The notes: generated by a model from the sequence alone, not told the origin. DNA of 64,000 bases from Kordia algicida OT-1 (GCF_000154725.1 NZ_DS544873.1:4499085-4563084), one strand, 5' to 3'; counted from the stretch's first letter, positions 41,653 to 51,695 are shown. Numbers and translations are program-made.

Positions 41653-44418
41653 ATGAATAAACCACTTATTACCTTACTGATACTTTTTATCAGTGTATTT
41701 ACTTCTTCACTATTTGCACAAGAATTTGAAGTCAAAGGAAAAATTGTAGACAAAATTGACAAAACACCACTAGAATCTGCAACAGTATACGTACAAACGC
41801 TCAAGGATTCAACCTTAATTACTTACACAATTAGTGACAAAGATGGAGGTTTTGAACTAGCAGGACGCACCAAACTAAAAGAAGTAAACCTATTTGTTAC
41901 GTTCAACGGATTTAAAAGCTATCAACAAAAACTTAAAATTGATAAATCTGTCATTACCATGCCAACCATTGAGATGGAATTGGCTACGGACGAACTCGAT
42001 GCGGTTCAAATTACAGCAATTCGCGCGCCAATCACAGTGAAAAAAGATACCTTAGAATTCAATGCAGATTCTTTTAAAGCACGACCAGATGCAACGGTAG
42101 AAGACTTAATCAAAAAGTTGCCAGGTGTTGAGGTTGATAGTGATGGAAAAATAAAGGTAAACGGAAAAGAAGTCAACAAAATTTTGGTAAATGGAAAACC
42201 ATTTTTTGGAAACGATCCAAATATTGCTACGAAAAACTTAACAAAGGAAATCGTAGACAAAATTCAGGTGACAACGACCAAAAGTGAATCGGAAGAATTC
42301 ACAGGAAAAAAAGGAACTTCGGAAGCGCAAACTATCAATATTGAACTCAAAGAAGATCAAAACAAAGGTTTCTTTGGGCGAGCCACCGTAAGTGGAGGAA
42401 CCGATGATCGCTATGCGATGAGTGGAATAGGAAACTATTTTAATGACAAACAGCGAGTCAGTGTATTGGCAGGACGAAATAACATCAATACTTCCGGATT
42501 TAGTTTTGACGAAATTTACGATATGATGGGAAATGCAGGAAGTGTTTCTTGGAATGGAAACGGAGCTTTTTCTATAAACGGTCAAAATTTTGGTGGCGGA
42601 CAAGGAATTCGAACATCTACAAACGCAGGCGCAAGTTTTGTAGACGAATATGAAAACAAAACAGAAATTCTAGCGGATTACTTTTATTCTGGTGTTGATT
42701 CGGAAAATGACAGTAGAGTAGAACGTGAAAACATTTTACCAGATGGAAATTTCTTTACCAACTCCTCAAGCAGATTTTTAAGTACAAACCAGAATCACAG
42801 AGCAAGTGCTGAACTACAATTTGAAATCGATTCTACCTTCAAAATTATTGTAGCGCCAAACTTTCAATTTACAGAAGGAGAAAGCTTTTCTTCTCGAAAT
42901 GAAGAATCTTTAGACGAAGATGACACACTATTAAACCGAGGTAACTCGCAAAACAGCACCGATTCGGAACGTCGCAATTTTACAAGTGACATCAGTATCA
43001 TTAAAAAGTTTGGAAGCAAAGGAGCATACTTGCGTATTGGAACCAACGGAAACTTCATCAACAATACCTCTGAAAACTTTCTGAACACAACCAATGAGAT
43101 ATTTGGAGCTACACCTTCTAGCACTTCACGAGATCAATTGACAGATACCGAATCTAGACAAAACAATATTTCTACTGATATCGAATATCGAATTCCAGTC
43201 AAAGAAAAACTATTTATAGACTTAGGATATCGCTTTACCAACAGACGTGAACGTAATGACAGACGTGTTTTTGATTTTGATAACACAACCAATCAATACG
43301 ACGATTTTAATGAAACTTTAAGCTCAGACTTAAAAGTAAACTTCCGAACGCATTTGCCAAGTATTGGCGTTAATTACGAAACGGAAAAACTCTACTTAGG
43401 AGTTACGACAGGATTGCTATTGTCAGAACTTAAAAATGAAGAATTCATTCAAAACACTTCTGTCAAATCAAACTTCTCAGACGTTAACATTAATAGTTAC
43501 ATGCGTTATCGCATCAAGCAAGGAATGAGTGTATATTTCAACTATAACACACGTACGCAAGCGCCACAAGCTCAACAGTTACAACCTGTAGCAAACGTAA
43601 GTAATCCATTAAATATTACAGTTGGTAATCCAAACTTGAACAGGGAATTTGTGCATGACGTATATGCAAACTTTAACAACTATGATTTCAAATCAAAAAG
43701 CGGATTCTTCTTTTGGCTTTCCGCAGGATTAACAAATGATAAAATCGTTCCATTATCCGTTACAGACGAAAACAGAATTAGAACCACAACATATACAAAT
43801 GTTGATGGAATTATTAGAGGAAGCGGAGGCGTTTCATACAGTAAAACCATTAAGCGAGACAGCACTTCACTTCGTTTTAGAGTAGGTTTATATTCAAACT
43901 ATAACAAAGAATTTAACTTTACCAACGGTGTAAAATTCTCCACCAAACGAAATGCAATAACACCAAGTGTACGAATGACTTACAATTACAGAGAATTATT
44001 AGAAATAGAGCCTCGTTATTCAGTTTCATTCAGTAACACGCGCTACAGTTTAGATAACTTAAACAATGAAACATTTCAAAGTCACAATGTAGGTTTAAAA
44101 ACGACGACATTTTGGCCAAAAAATATTGTCTTTGGGAACGACTTACGATATACGTACCGAACCAACGTTGCGCCCGGATTTGAACGAAGTTCGCTATTTT
44201 GGAACATGAGTTTGGGTGTGAAAATTCTCAAAGAAAAAGGAACGATCAAACTTACGGCTTACGATTTGCTCGATCAAAATATCAATACGCGTAGAACGGT
44301 TACTGCCGATTACATTCAAGATTCGCAAAGTACCGTATTGCAACGCTATTTCATGTTAGGGTTTACTTATAAAATTAGCAAAGTTGGCGGAAACAAGAAT
44401 CGCTTCCAGACATTCTAA
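41653..44418 (+). CDS. TonB-dependent receptor-like outer membrane protein
   Basis: A 921-residue protein from ATG 41653 (MNKPLITLLILF...S-L-F-A-Q), which gives a clean signal peptide; an ATG 60 bp earlier does not. A carboxypeptidase regulatory-like domain (about 25-105) precedes a plug (L-I-K-K-L-P-G-V-E-V, about 155) and an OMP_b-brl_3 barrel ending L-G-F-T-Y-K-I-S-K-V. Unlike SusC it has no SusD next to it. The ligand is unknown; being 156 bp after the metallochaperone gene, a metal or peptide is possible. Confidence 0.88.
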   Translation: MNKPLITLLILFISVFTSSLFAQEFEVKGKIVDKIDKTPLESATVYVQTLKDSTLITYTISDKDGGFELAGRTKLKEVNLFVTFNGFKSYQQKLKIDKSVITMPTIEMELATDELDAVQITAIRAPITVKKDTLEFNADSFKARPDATVEDLIKKLPGVEVDSDGKIKVNGKEVNKILVNGKPFFGNDPNIATKNLTKEIVDKIQVTTTKSESEEFTGKKGTSEAQTINIELKEDQNKGFFGRATVSGGTDDRYAMSGIGNYFNDKQRVSVLAGRNNINTSGFSFDEIYDMMGNAGSVSWNGNGAFSINGQNFGGGQGIRTSTNAGASFVDEYENKTEILADYFYSGVDSENDSRVERENILPDGNFFTNSSSRFLSTNQNHRASAELQFEIDSTFKIIVAPNFQFTEGESFSSRNEESLDEDDTLLNRGNSQNSTDSERRNFTSDISIIKKFGSKGAYLRIGTNGNFINNTSENFLNTTNEIFGATPSSTSRDQLTDTESRQNNISTDIEYRIPVKEKLFIDLGYRFTNRRERNDRRVFDFDNTTNQYDDFNETLSSDLKVNFRTHLPSIGVNYETEKLYLGVTTGLLLSELKNEEFIQNTSVKSNFSDVNINSYMRYRIKQGMSVYFNYNTRTQAPQAQQLQPVANVSNPLNITVGNPNLNREFVHDVYANFNNYDFKSKSGFFFWLSAGLTNDKIVPLSVTDENRIRTTTYTNVDGIIRGSGGVSYSKTIKRDSTSLRFRVGLYSNYNKEFNFTNGVKFSTKRNAITPSVRMTYNYRELLEIEPRYSVSFSNTRYSLDNLNNETFQSHNVGLKTTTFWPKNIVFGNDLRYTYRTNVAPGFERSSLFWNMSLGVKILKEKGTIKLTAYDLLDQNINTRRTVTADYIQDSQSTVLQRYFMLGFTYKISKVGGNKNRFQTF

Positions 44419-44437
44419 CGGCAACACAAGCATACAG

Positions 44438-44472
44438 AAAAAAGCTTTTGAATCTTCTCAAAAGCTTTTTTT
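44438..44472 (+). terminator. Rho-independent terminator
   Basis: AAAAAGCTTTTGA and TCAAAAGCTTTTT form a long stem with a T run, 20 bp past the receptor stop. Confidence 0.85.
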
Positions 44473-44545
44473 ATATCTATAATTTTGTATTTTGAATGCA
44501 AAATGTAATCAATTCACGTAATCAATTTTCAAACTGAAAAAATAC

Positions 44546-45094
44546 ATGAAATATATTTTAAAATTCTTGCTTTGCATCCTGTTATTAGGAAATACTATGG
44601 CAGTTTTTGCGCAAAACGACAACTATAAACTAGAAACCAAGTATATGGAATGTATGTGCAATCTATTTGACGACAATGGTGTTGAATTTAAAACCTTACT
44701 CAAAAAAGCAGAGCAAAGTTTACGCAGTGCCGAATTACTTCCAGATACAAGTGGCAAAAGTTACATAACATTGCACAACAACATACGAATGGCAATTGAT
44801 GGCAGAATGGCAAATTTTGGGGTAAGTGATTATGTCATAAAAGCACTTAGCGGAACTGAAAACATCAAAAAATACGCTGCGTGTATGAATGGGATCTTAA
44901 CCGATAAAAATTTTGAAAATTCTAAAATTGGACAAATTATTGCGTTATCTACTTCCGGGAATAATCCTAAAATCACAGAACTAACCGATAAAATGTTAAA
45001 AATACTCGAAGCAAAAGATTTCAAACATGATTTCTACAAATATCTTACCTTTTCACTCATCGATAAATACAACACAGCTAACAAAAAGCAATAA
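44546..45094 (+). CDS. Secreted helical protein of unknown function
   Basis: A 182-residue protein with a signal peptide (cut near V-F-A-Q, residue 23). It is mostly helical with paired Cys (M-E-C-M-C-N near 34-38) and another Cys in Y-A-A-C-M-N near 110. Likely periplasmic. Unknown family. Small unit with the lipoprotein gene 79 bp on. Confidence 0.65.
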   Translation: MKYILKFLLCILLLGNTMAVFAQNDNYKLETKYMECMCNLFDDNGVEFKTLLKKAEQSLRSAELLPDTSGKSYITLHNNIRMAIDGRMANFGVSDYVIKALSGTENIKKYAACMNGILTDKNFENSKIGQIIALSTSGNNPKITELTDKMLKILEAKDFKHDFYKYLTFSLIDKYNTANKKQ

Positions 45095-45173
45095 ACTGTA
45101 TATCTGACTTTCGTCAAAAAACAATCTATCTTTCATAAAAGAAGCAAGCGCATAACCATATAAAGATCAACTC

Positions 45174-45524
45174 ATGAAAAAAATCTATCTAATCATATTC
45201 GCAACAATATTACTAATTGGTTGTGGCTCATCTAAAAAAATATCAAAACTCAATCAATCATTACTCGGTTCTACTTGGGAATACTCCGATGAAGATTTAA
45301 CATACGAAATCACATTTAGCGACAATGGAAAAATAAAGACTACACATCCTAATGACAAAACTCCCAATAATGACTTTTGGAAGCAATCTGGCACACTAAT
45401 TCACTTTGAATTTAACGATGGATATTCAAAATATGATGGTGAAATCAAAACTTTCAATCTAATAGTTGGTTCGGCAAAAAGTGAGTATGGAGAGTGGAAT
45501 TGGGAAATGAAAAGAGTGAAATAA
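45174..45524 (+). CDS. Small lipocalin-like lipoprotein
   Basis: A 116-residue lipoprotein (L-L-I-G-C17-G-S-S-K-K). After the anchor, G-S-T-W-E-Y and beta strands resemble the lipocalin-like domains common in Bacteroidota (G-x-W...F-x-x-x-G-x...W...). Function unknown. Confidence 0.65.
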   Translation: MKKIYLIIFATILLIGCGSSKKISKLNQSLLGSTWEYSDEDLTYEITFSDNGKIKTTHPNDKTPNNDFWKQSGTLIHFEFNDGYSKYDGEIKTFNLIVGSAKSEYGEWNWEMKRVK

Positions 45525-45622
45525 AATAAGTTATCAAAACTACAACGTTGTAGTTCTTAAAAAAACAATCTAGGTTCAAACGGCTTTAAAAAAATGTTTA
45601 TTTTAGAAGAATACTCAAAAAT

Positions 45623-48043
45623 ATGCGTTGCTTTTCTCTGTTAATCTATTTGTGTTTGTTGTCTTTTACAGCAACAATATTACATGCGCAAACACCACCA
45701 ACAATTACAGCGCAAGGCGATCAAAAATATTGTGGAGACGTACCAATAAATATCGTAACGAGTGTTTCCATCACAGATCCTGATCCGCAAGATACAAGTT
45801 TGCCAATCGTATACATTCAAATATCAGAAGGCTACGAAAACGGATTAGATATACTCACGCTAACAGGAACACATCCAAATATCAATGCTTTTTGGACACC
45901 AGATTTGGGAAGACTCGCTTTAGTTGGTCCAGCAACTTTTGCAGAATACGAAGCAGCCATTTCTGCCGTTGTCTACGAAACTACGCAAACTAATTTCACA
46001 GAAGACAAATTCTTTTCCATCAATCTAGGTGATGCTAACTATTTGCCATCTACAGGGCATTACTATTTCTACGTGCCAAACGCAGGAATTACATGGACGC
46101 AAGCACGAGATGCAGCAGCTGCACAAACGTACTTCGGATTGGAAGGTTATTTAGCAACATTAACAACGGAAGAAGAAGCAGACTTGGCAGGTTCACAAAG
46201 TCAAGGAACAGGTTGGATTGGAGCCACAGACGTGGCACAAGAAGGAACTTGGGAATGGGTTACTGGACCAGAAGCAGGAACCGTATTTTGGATAGGAGAA
46301 GTAAATGGAACACCGCAAAACGGCGCGTATACCTTTTGGAATTCAGGCGAACCCAACAACTTCGGCGAAGAACACTATGCACACATTACCGATCCGAGTA
46401 TAGGTTTGTTAGGTTCTTGGAACGATCTGCCAAACGAAGGTTCTACCGATCCAAACAATCCATATCATCCGCAAGGATATATCGTAGAATTTGGCGGAAT
46501 GCCTGGCGAACCAACCATCAATTTATCGGCAAGTACACGAATTGAGACACCAAAATCAACAATTACAGAAGATGCCGCTTGCGGACCAAGTGAACTTACG
46601 CTAAGTGTTACCACAAATACAGACAGTGTGTTATGGTACGATTCTGAAACAGCAACAACACCAATTCATTCAGGAAACAATTATACAGTTTCAGTGACAG
46701 AAACAACAATATTCTGGGTTTTTCCAGCATTTTCAGGATGTACAAATGGCACACGAATACCAATTACGGCAACTATATTTGGACTGCCAGAAACGCAAGA
46801 CATTTCAATCGTACAATGTGGTTCAACTAGCGGAACAACAATCTTTGATCTCTTTGATTACAATGCTGAGGTCGCAAATGGAATCTTGACAGATCGACAA
46901 GTTCGCTATTATGAAGACAGTGCGCTTACGCAAGAAATCACAACGGGCGCATACACGAATACGTCCAATCCGCAAATAGTGTATGCAAAAGTTACGGACT
47001 TAATTTCAGGTTGTGAAAATACTGCGGAAGTAACATTGCAGGTAAGTTCAAATGCGGTCAATAATGCGGTTATCAATGCTTGTGATGCGATTGAAGAAGC
47101 TGGTTTGACGCAATTTGACCTTTCGTTAGCAGATGCTCAAATAACTGATGGTTTGCCCGCCGATGTAGCAGTTACATATTTTGAAACTATTGAAGATGCT
47201 TTATTAGTGTCAAATCCGCTAGGGAATCAATTTACCAATACAACACCGTATTCGCAGACAATTTATGCGAGAGTTACACAAAATGGCGAATGCTACGGAA
47301 TAGGAGAAGTAACACTCAATGTGCTCAATTTGCCAACAATTGCTACTACAGAAGAAGTATACTATTGTGTGAACTTTTCGCCACAATTGATTATGCTTGA
47401 AAGCGGCATTATCAATAACTTTAATGATTATACATTTTTATGGTCAACTGGAGAAACTACACCCGAAATTCAAGTAAATGAAATAGGAAACTACACGGTT
47501 GAAGTCACGCAAAATGGCGGTTGTTCCAAAACAAAAACAATTTTGGTACAACCTTCCAACATTGCGACAATTCAAAACATTCAAATTGATGACATTTCAG
47601 AAAATAATATAGTTACTGTAGTGGTTTCTGGAGAAGGCGAATATGTGTATGCTTTAGACAATCCGAATGCTGTTTATCAAGAATCAAATAGCTTTCAAAA
47701 TGTTGGCGCAGGGTTTCATACCGTATTTATCAAAGATATAAAGAACAATTGTGGAATTGTTAGTGAAGATATTGCTGTAATTGGTTATCCAAGATTTTTT
47801 ACTCCAAACAATGATGGCATAAATGACACGTGGCAACTCAAAGGAATCTCAGAAGTATTTCAGTCAGGAACACAAGTTTTTATCTACGATCGTTATGGAA
47901 AACTTCTCAGAATCCTCATCAATTCAGAAGATGCTTGGAATGGTAATATTAACGGATCAAAAATGCCTTCCAATGATTATTGGTTTTCGGTACAGCTTGA
48001 AGACGGACGTACTTTTACAGGACATTTTACGTTGAAAAGGTAA
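45623..48043 (+). CDS. T9SS-secreted C-type lectin protein with type B sorting domain
   Basis: An 806-residue surface protein. Signal peptide (cut near L-H-A-Q, residue 23); cadherin-like start; a C-type lectin domain (about 140-290, Y-Y-F-Y-V-P-N-A-G-I-T-W-T-Q-A, W-N-S-G-E-P-N-N-F-G-E-E-H-Y-A-H); Ig-like parts; and a C-terminal type B sorting domain (from F-F-T-P-N-N-D-G-I-N-D-T-W to the end F-T-L-K-R). The E-P-N motif binds mannose-type sugars in other lectins. Exported by the type IX system and likely cell surface. A minisatellite follows its stop at once. Confidence 0.93.
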   Translation: MRCFSLLIYLCLLSFTATILHAQTPPTITAQGDQKYCGDVPINIVTSVSITDPDPQDTSLPIVYIQISEGYENGLDILTLTGTHPNINAFWTPDLGRLALVGPATFAEYEAAISAVVYETTQTNFTEDKFFSINLGDANYLPSTGHYYFYVPNAGITWTQARDAAAAQTYFGLEGYLATLTTEEEADLAGSQSQGTGWIGATDVAQEGTWEWVTGPEAGTVFWIGEVNGTPQNGAYTFWNSGEPNNFGEEHYAHITDPSIGLLGSWNDLPNEGSTDPNNPYHPQGYIVEFGGMPGEPTINLSASTRIETPKSTITEDAACGPSELTLSVTTNTDSVLWYDSETATTPIHSGNNYTVSVTETTIFWVFPAFSGCTNGTRIPITATIFGLPETQDISIVQCGSTSGTTIFDLFDYNAEVANGILTDRQVRYYEDSALTQEITTGAYTNTSNPQIVYAKVTDLISGCENTAEVTLQVSSNAVNNAVINACDAIEEAGLTQFDLSLADAQITDGLPADVAVTYFETIEDALLVSNPLGNQFTNTTPYSQTIYARVTQNGECYGIGEVTLNVLNLPTIATTEEVYYCVNFSPQLIMLESGIINNFNDYTFLWSTGETTPEIQVNEIGNYTVEVTQNGGCSKTKTILVQPSNIATIQNIQIDDISENNIVTVVVSGEGEYVYALDNPNAVYQESNSFQNVGAGFHTVFIKDIKNNCGIVSEDIAVIGYPRFFTPNNDGINDTWQLKGISEVFQSGTQVFIYDRYGKLLRILINSEDAWNGNINGSKMPSNDYWFSVQLEDGRTFTGHFTLKR

Positions 48044-48045
48044 TT

Positions 48046-48282
48046 GGGTCGCTTCGCTTTTGGGTCGCTTCGCTTTTGGGTCGCTTCGCTTTTGGGTCGC
48101 TTCGCTTTTGGGTCGCTTCGCTTTTGGGTCGCTTCGCTTTTGGGTCGCTTCGCTTTTGGGTCGCTTCGCTTTTGGGTCGCTTCGCTTTTGGGTCGCTTCG
48201 CTTTTGGGTCGCTTCGCTTTTGGGTCGCTTCGCTTTTGGGTCGCTTCGCTTTTGGGTCGCTTCGCTTTTGGGTCGCTTCGCT
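48046..48282. repeat. 16-bp minisatellite, 14.8 copies
   Basis: Fourteen perfect copies of GGGTCGCTTCGCTTTT and a 13-base partial one. Because 16 is not a multiple of 3, the reading frames cycle and all read open (S-D-P-K-A-K-R-P-K-S-E-A-T-Q-K-R on the minus strand). These are artefacts, not genes. The unit resembles GCGAAGCG at 24070. Copies are identical, so the array is recent or conversion-maintained. Confidence 0.95.
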
Positions 48283-48387
48283 GATCTTCTTAAATAACTA
48301 AAAACGTCTCTTCGAGTGGTTTTTTGGAGTGAAACGAAGAAAAATTGTATCGAGAAGTGCTCTGAAACTGAAACATTTTTTCGAAAG

Positions 48388-48417
48388 TTTTCACATTGAG
48401 CGGAGTCGAAATGAAAA
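48388..48417. repeat. REP-like palindrome
   Basis: TTTTCACATTGAGCGGAGTC followed by GAAATGAAAA. Member of the TGAGCggaGTCGAA family. Confidence 0.7.
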
Positions 48418-48450
48418 ACTTTTGGCAATCTATTTTTGAAGTAACTACAA

Positions 48451-48475
48451 GGTAGTTGAGCTTGTCGAAGCTACC
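48451..48475. repeat. REP-like palindrome overlapping the TPM stop
   Basis: GGTAG and CTACC flank TTGAGCTTGTCGAA; the right arm contains the stop codon of the next gene (48471). Confidence 0.65.
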
Positions 48476-49289
48476 AACTTCCTCCAGCACCACCACCACT
48501 GAATCCGCCGCCGCCGAAGCCGCCACCAAATCCGCCACCGCCGCCGAAACCGCCGCCACCGCTGCTTCCGCTTCCAAAAGATCCTTTTCCCATATTACTT
48601 AAAATAATAATATCGAGTAAGTCACTTCCTGTACTATGTCTGCCGCCACCGTGATTATTACCGCCATTTCGTTTGTTATTGGCTAAAATAGAAACGAGTA
48701 CGATAAAGAAAATTACCAAAAAGAAAACGACACCAATGGCGATTCCTTTGCTTGAACGTCGCCGTTCACCAGTAAATTCACCTTGTAAAACTTCAATAAT
48801 ACTATTTATACCTTCATCAAGTCCGCCATAATAATCCCCTTTTTTAAAGTATGGAATGATGCGATTTCGTGTAATTTGCCCCACAATTCCTGCGGTCAAT
48901 TTATTTTCTGCACCATATCCAGGCGAAATCCATATTTTACGATCTTTCACAGCCAAAACCACCATGACACCATTGTCTTTTCCTTTTTGTCCAACGCCCC
49001 ATTTTTGTCCCCATTCTGGCGTAAGCATGCCAATACTTTCTCCATTTGTAGATTCAATAATTGCAATCACAATTTGTGTAGAAGTCGTATCTGAATACTT
49101 AATCAGTTTATTTTCTAAAGAAGCTTTTTCAGTACGAGAAAGTAACTTTGCATAATCGTAAACAGCATCAGGATTTGCTTTTGTTGGTTTTGGTGGAATG
49201 TTAAACTGAGCGAACGAAACGTTCAAGAAAAACAGTCCAAGAATACAAAGAAAAGTTCGTAAATATGTAGTATGTAAGTGTTGCAGCAT
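48471..49289 (-). CDS. Secreted TPM domain protein, Gly-rich tail
   Basis: A 272-residue protein from ATG 49289, whose start overlaps the stop of the previous gene (TAATG). Signal peptide (cut near S-F-A-Q, about 29); TPM domain (about 35-170, with E-S-T-N-G-E-S-I-G and N-G-V-M-V-V-L-A-V-K-D-R-K-I-W-I-S-P-G-Y-G); a membrane helix (about 183-205); and a Gly/Ser tail that ends G-G-S-W. TPM proteins with LemA are linked to membrane quality. Lies in the LemA-TPM-TPM operon. Confidence 0.9.
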   Translation of the reverse strand: MLQHLHTTYLRTFLCILGLFFLNVSFAQFNIPPKPTKANPDAVYDYAKLLSRTEKASLENKLIKYSDTTSTQIVIAIIESTNGESIGMLTPEWGQKWGVGQKGKDNGVMVVLAVKDRKIWISPGYGAENKLTAGIVGQITRNRIIPYFKKGDYYGGLDEGINSIIEVLQGEFTGERRRSSKGIAIGVVFFLVIFFIVLVSILANNKRNGGNNHGGGRHSTGSDLLDIIILSNMGKGSFGSGSSGGGGFGGGGGFGGGFGGGGFSGGGAGGSW

Positions 49290-49729
49290 TAGCCTCTGGA
49301 AATTTCGTTTGGTAGTTCGTCTTCGTGTGTGTGTGCATCCCATGGGAAATGTGCTTGCAGTTCCAATCCGGCTTTTAGGACACCTTCAATCAAGCCTTTA
49401 GTGAAATTCCCTTCTTGAAAATAATTGCGCATGACATCGCGGGTAGTGTCCCAAAAATCACAGGGAACCACATCGTTAATGCCTTTATCGCCATAAATGA
49501 CAAATTTTTTATCGCGCACAGCGACATAAATGAGCACACCATTACGGAGTCGTGTATTGTCCATCTTCAGTAGATGAAATACTTCTAGTGTACGATCAAA
49601 CGTATCTACATCACAATGATCTTCAATGTGAATTCTGATTTCACCAGAAGTACTTCGTTCTGCCGTTCTAATGGCAGCTACGATTTCTTGTTCTTCCTCA
49701 GCGGAAAGGAAATCTTCTACTTTAGACAT
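49289..49729 (-). CDS. Cytosolic TPM domain protein
   Basis: A 146-residue protein, mostly a TPM domain (E-I-R-I-H-I-E; R-L-R-N-G-V-L-I-Y-V-A-V-R-D-K-K-F-V-I-Y-G-D-K-G-I), without signal peptide. Translation is coupled to the next TPM gene by TAATG. Same operon as LemA. Confidence 0.88.
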   Translation of the reverse strand: MSKVEDFLSAEEEQEIVAAIRTAERSTSGEIRIHIEDHCDVDTFDRTLEVFHLLKMDNTRLRNGVLIYVAVRDKKFVIYGDKGINDVVPCDFWDTTRDVMRNYFQEGNFTKGLIEGVLKAGLELQAHFPWDAHTHEDELPNEISRG

Positions 49730-49749
49730 ACTTTGTGTTTTTTTATGGA

Positions 49750-50343
49750 TTAACTACTAAAATCAAGCTCAACTTCTGGAGCATTTTCTGTACCAGCAGC
49801 AGCTTTAAAACGCGCCATTTCTTTAAATCCGAATAATCCTGCAAATATGTTATTTGGAAATGTTTTTGTAGAGATATTATAGTCGTTTACAGCGCTATTG
49901 TAACGATTTCTTGCGGTGCGTACAGAGTTTTCAGTACTTGCCAATTCATCTTGGAGTTTCAAGAAATTTTCATTGGCTTTTAAGTCAGGATAACGCTCAA
50001 CAGTAACTAATAATCGCGAGAGTGCGCCAGATAATCCATCTTGTGCTTGTTGAAATTTTGCTATATTTTCTGGTGTTAAGTCATCTACATTAATCTGCGT
50101 TTGCGTTGCTTTTGCTCGTGCGTTGATTACAGCTTCTAGGGTTGTACGCTCAAAATCGGCGGCACCTTTTACAGTTTTGACTAAATTTTTAATAAGATCG
50201 CTTCTTCGTTGGTATTCACTTTCTACGTTAGACCATGCGGTTTTGGCATCTTCTCTTAAAACAACCATTGAGTTGTATCTAGTGTAAGCGAAAATTGCAA
50301 TAATCGCGAGAACGACAAGGATAATTAACGATTTTTTACTCAT
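49750..50343 (-). CDS. lemA: LemA family protein
   Basis: A 197-residue protein with a short N-terminal membrane helix (about 5-22), then the long helical LemA domain (YNSMVVLREDAKTAWSNVESEYQRRSDLIKNLV, YPDLKANENFLKLQDEL). Role unclear; usually with TPM proteins, as here. It heads this operon. Confidence 0.93.
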   Translation of the reverse strand: MSKKSLIILVVLAIIAIFAYTRYNSMVVLREDAKTAWSNVESEYQRRSDLIKNLVKTVKGAADFERTTLEAVINARAKATQTQINVDDLTPENIAKFQQAQDGLSGALSRLLVTVERYPDLKANENFLKLQDELASTENSVRTARNRYNSAVNDYNISTKTFPNNIFAGLFGFKEMARFKAAAGTENAPEVELDFSS

Positions 50344-50391
50344 AATTATTCGGGTTTATGTATTAGTATAGTGTTGATATTGGTTGAAATG

Positions 50392-50721
50392 TTACAAGTT
50401 GTCCTTGATTTTTACAAGTTCAGCTCGAATATGTTGTAATTTACGAATAATCTCAAAATTGGATAGCGTTTTTTTCTTTTCCTCTTTTAAGTGAACTTTT
50501 GCCCCGCCGAGCGTAAAGCCACGCTCTTTGACCAAATGGTAGATAAGTTGAATATGTTTGATGTCTTCTGGAGTAAATTTGCGATTTCCCTTTGCGTTTT
50601 TTTTAGGTTGAATTTCGTCAAATTCTTTTTCCCAAAAACGAATCAAAGAGGCATTTACGCCAAAGGCTTTGGCAACTTCGCCAATACTGTAATATAATTT
50701 TTCTGGTAAATCAATATGCAT
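50392..50721 (-). CDS. MerR family regulator
   Basis: A 109-residue protein. MerR HTH (about 10-75): Y-Y-S-I-G-E-V-A-K-A-F-G-V-N-A-S-L-I-R-F-W-E-K-E-F, then a coiled helix (85-109). Its start overlaps the M23 stop by one base. No metal Cys ligands, so not a metal sensor. In many Bacteroidota it sits with the same peptidase and LemA genes. Confidence 0.9.
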   Translation of the reverse strand: MHIDLPEKLYYSIGEVAKAFGVNASLIRFWEKEFDEIQPKKNAKGNRKFTPEDIKHIQLIYHLVKERGFTLGGAKVHLKEEKKKTLSNFEIIRKLQHIRAELVKIKDNL

Positions 50722-51695
50722 TAGTCAAGCGATTGATTTTGCTTTGCAGCGTTTTTAAGTAATTCTTCAAATTCTACCGCAGATAAGTTTCCGTAGTAAA
50801 AGTTTATCGGATTTATTTTTTCGCCGTTTTTTCGAATTTCATAATGCAAATGTGGTGCTTGTGATCGTCCTGTACTTCCCACAAAACCAATTAAATCACC
50901 ACGTTTTACTTTTCTTCCTTTGCGCACATTGTATTTGCTTAAATGTGCATACAACGAAACATAACCATATCCATGATCGATACGAATGTGTTTTCCAAAT
51001 CCTGAAGATGAATTGTCGGCACGCACTACAACACCATCACCAGAAGCATAAACGGGCGTTCCTCTTGGTGCGGTAAAATCCATTCCCCAATGCATTTTTC
51101 GTGCTTTTGTAAACGGATCATTTCGCCATCCATATCCAGAAGCCATTCGTGTCAAATCTTCATTATTGACAGGTTGTATGGCAGGAATTGAAGCTAAAAA
51201 TTCTTCCCGATCTTCAGCAAGTTTTGCAATTTCATCTAATGATTTCGATTGAACAATGAGTCGTTTTTGCAGTTTTTCAATTTCTTTTGTAGTTGCCACT
51301 AGCAATTCACCATTTTCTAATTTATACAAATCTTCATAGCGATTTACACCACCAAAACCTGCTTTTCGCTGTTCTTCAGGAATCGGATTGGCCTCAAAAT
51401 ACAAACGATAAATATTATTATCTCGTTCTTCAATATTTTTTAGAACATCTTGAGCTTGTTTTATTTTTTTATTCAACACATCATATTGAAACTTTAATTG
51501 TGTTACTTCTCGCTTCAAAACCTTTTCTTTTGGCGTTTCTAGCGCAGTATTAAAGATGATTGTAACAAACAAAACTGCAAATAAGGCCGAGGCAGCAAAA
51601 AACAAAAAAATGAACCCAATTTTGCGTCCACGCTTGCTTTCAATCTTTCGATAAGACAGTGTTTCTGAATCGTAATAATATTTTACCTTACTCAT
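50721..51695 (-). CDS. M23 family metallopeptidase (LytM-like)
   Basis: A 324-residue protein. One membrane helix (about 25-48), coiled coil (58-100), and a C-terminal M23 domain (about 190-310) with zinc ligands in H-W-G-M-D and H-L-H, preceded by M-A-S-G-Y-G-W-R-N-D-P-F-T. Cuts cell-wall cross-links or acts as a regulator. Faces the periplasm. Divergent from alaS. Confidence 0.93.
   Translation of the reverse strand: MSKVKYYYDSETLSYRKIESKRGRKIGFIFLFFAASALFAVLFVTIIFNTALETPKEKVLKREVTQLKFQYDVLNKKIKQAQDVLKNIEERDNNIYRLYFEANPIPEEQRKAGFGGVNRYEDLYKLENGELLVATTKEIEKLQKRLIVQSKSLDEIAKLAEDREEFLASIPAIQPVNNEDLTRMASGYGWRNDPFTKARKMHWGMDFTAPRGTPVYASGDGVVVRADNSSSGFGKHIRIDHGYGYVSLYAHLSKYNVRKGRKVKRGDLIGFVGSTGRSQAPHLHYEIRKNGEKINPINFYYGNLSAVEFEELLKNAAKQNQSLD

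Noticed and set aside
46093-46545. 150-residue Arg-rich frame within the lectin gene.
   Set aside because: Out-of-frame shadow of the C-type lectin domain.
48046-48282. Possible CRISPR array.
   Set aside because: The units are head to tail without spacers, and no cas genes are near.
48027-48428. Long open frames on both strands with a 16-residue repeat (GRFAFGSLRFWVASLL or KAKRPKSEATQKRSDP).
   Set aside because: They come from the 16-bp tandem repeat, which keeps every frame open; no start signals and no domain.
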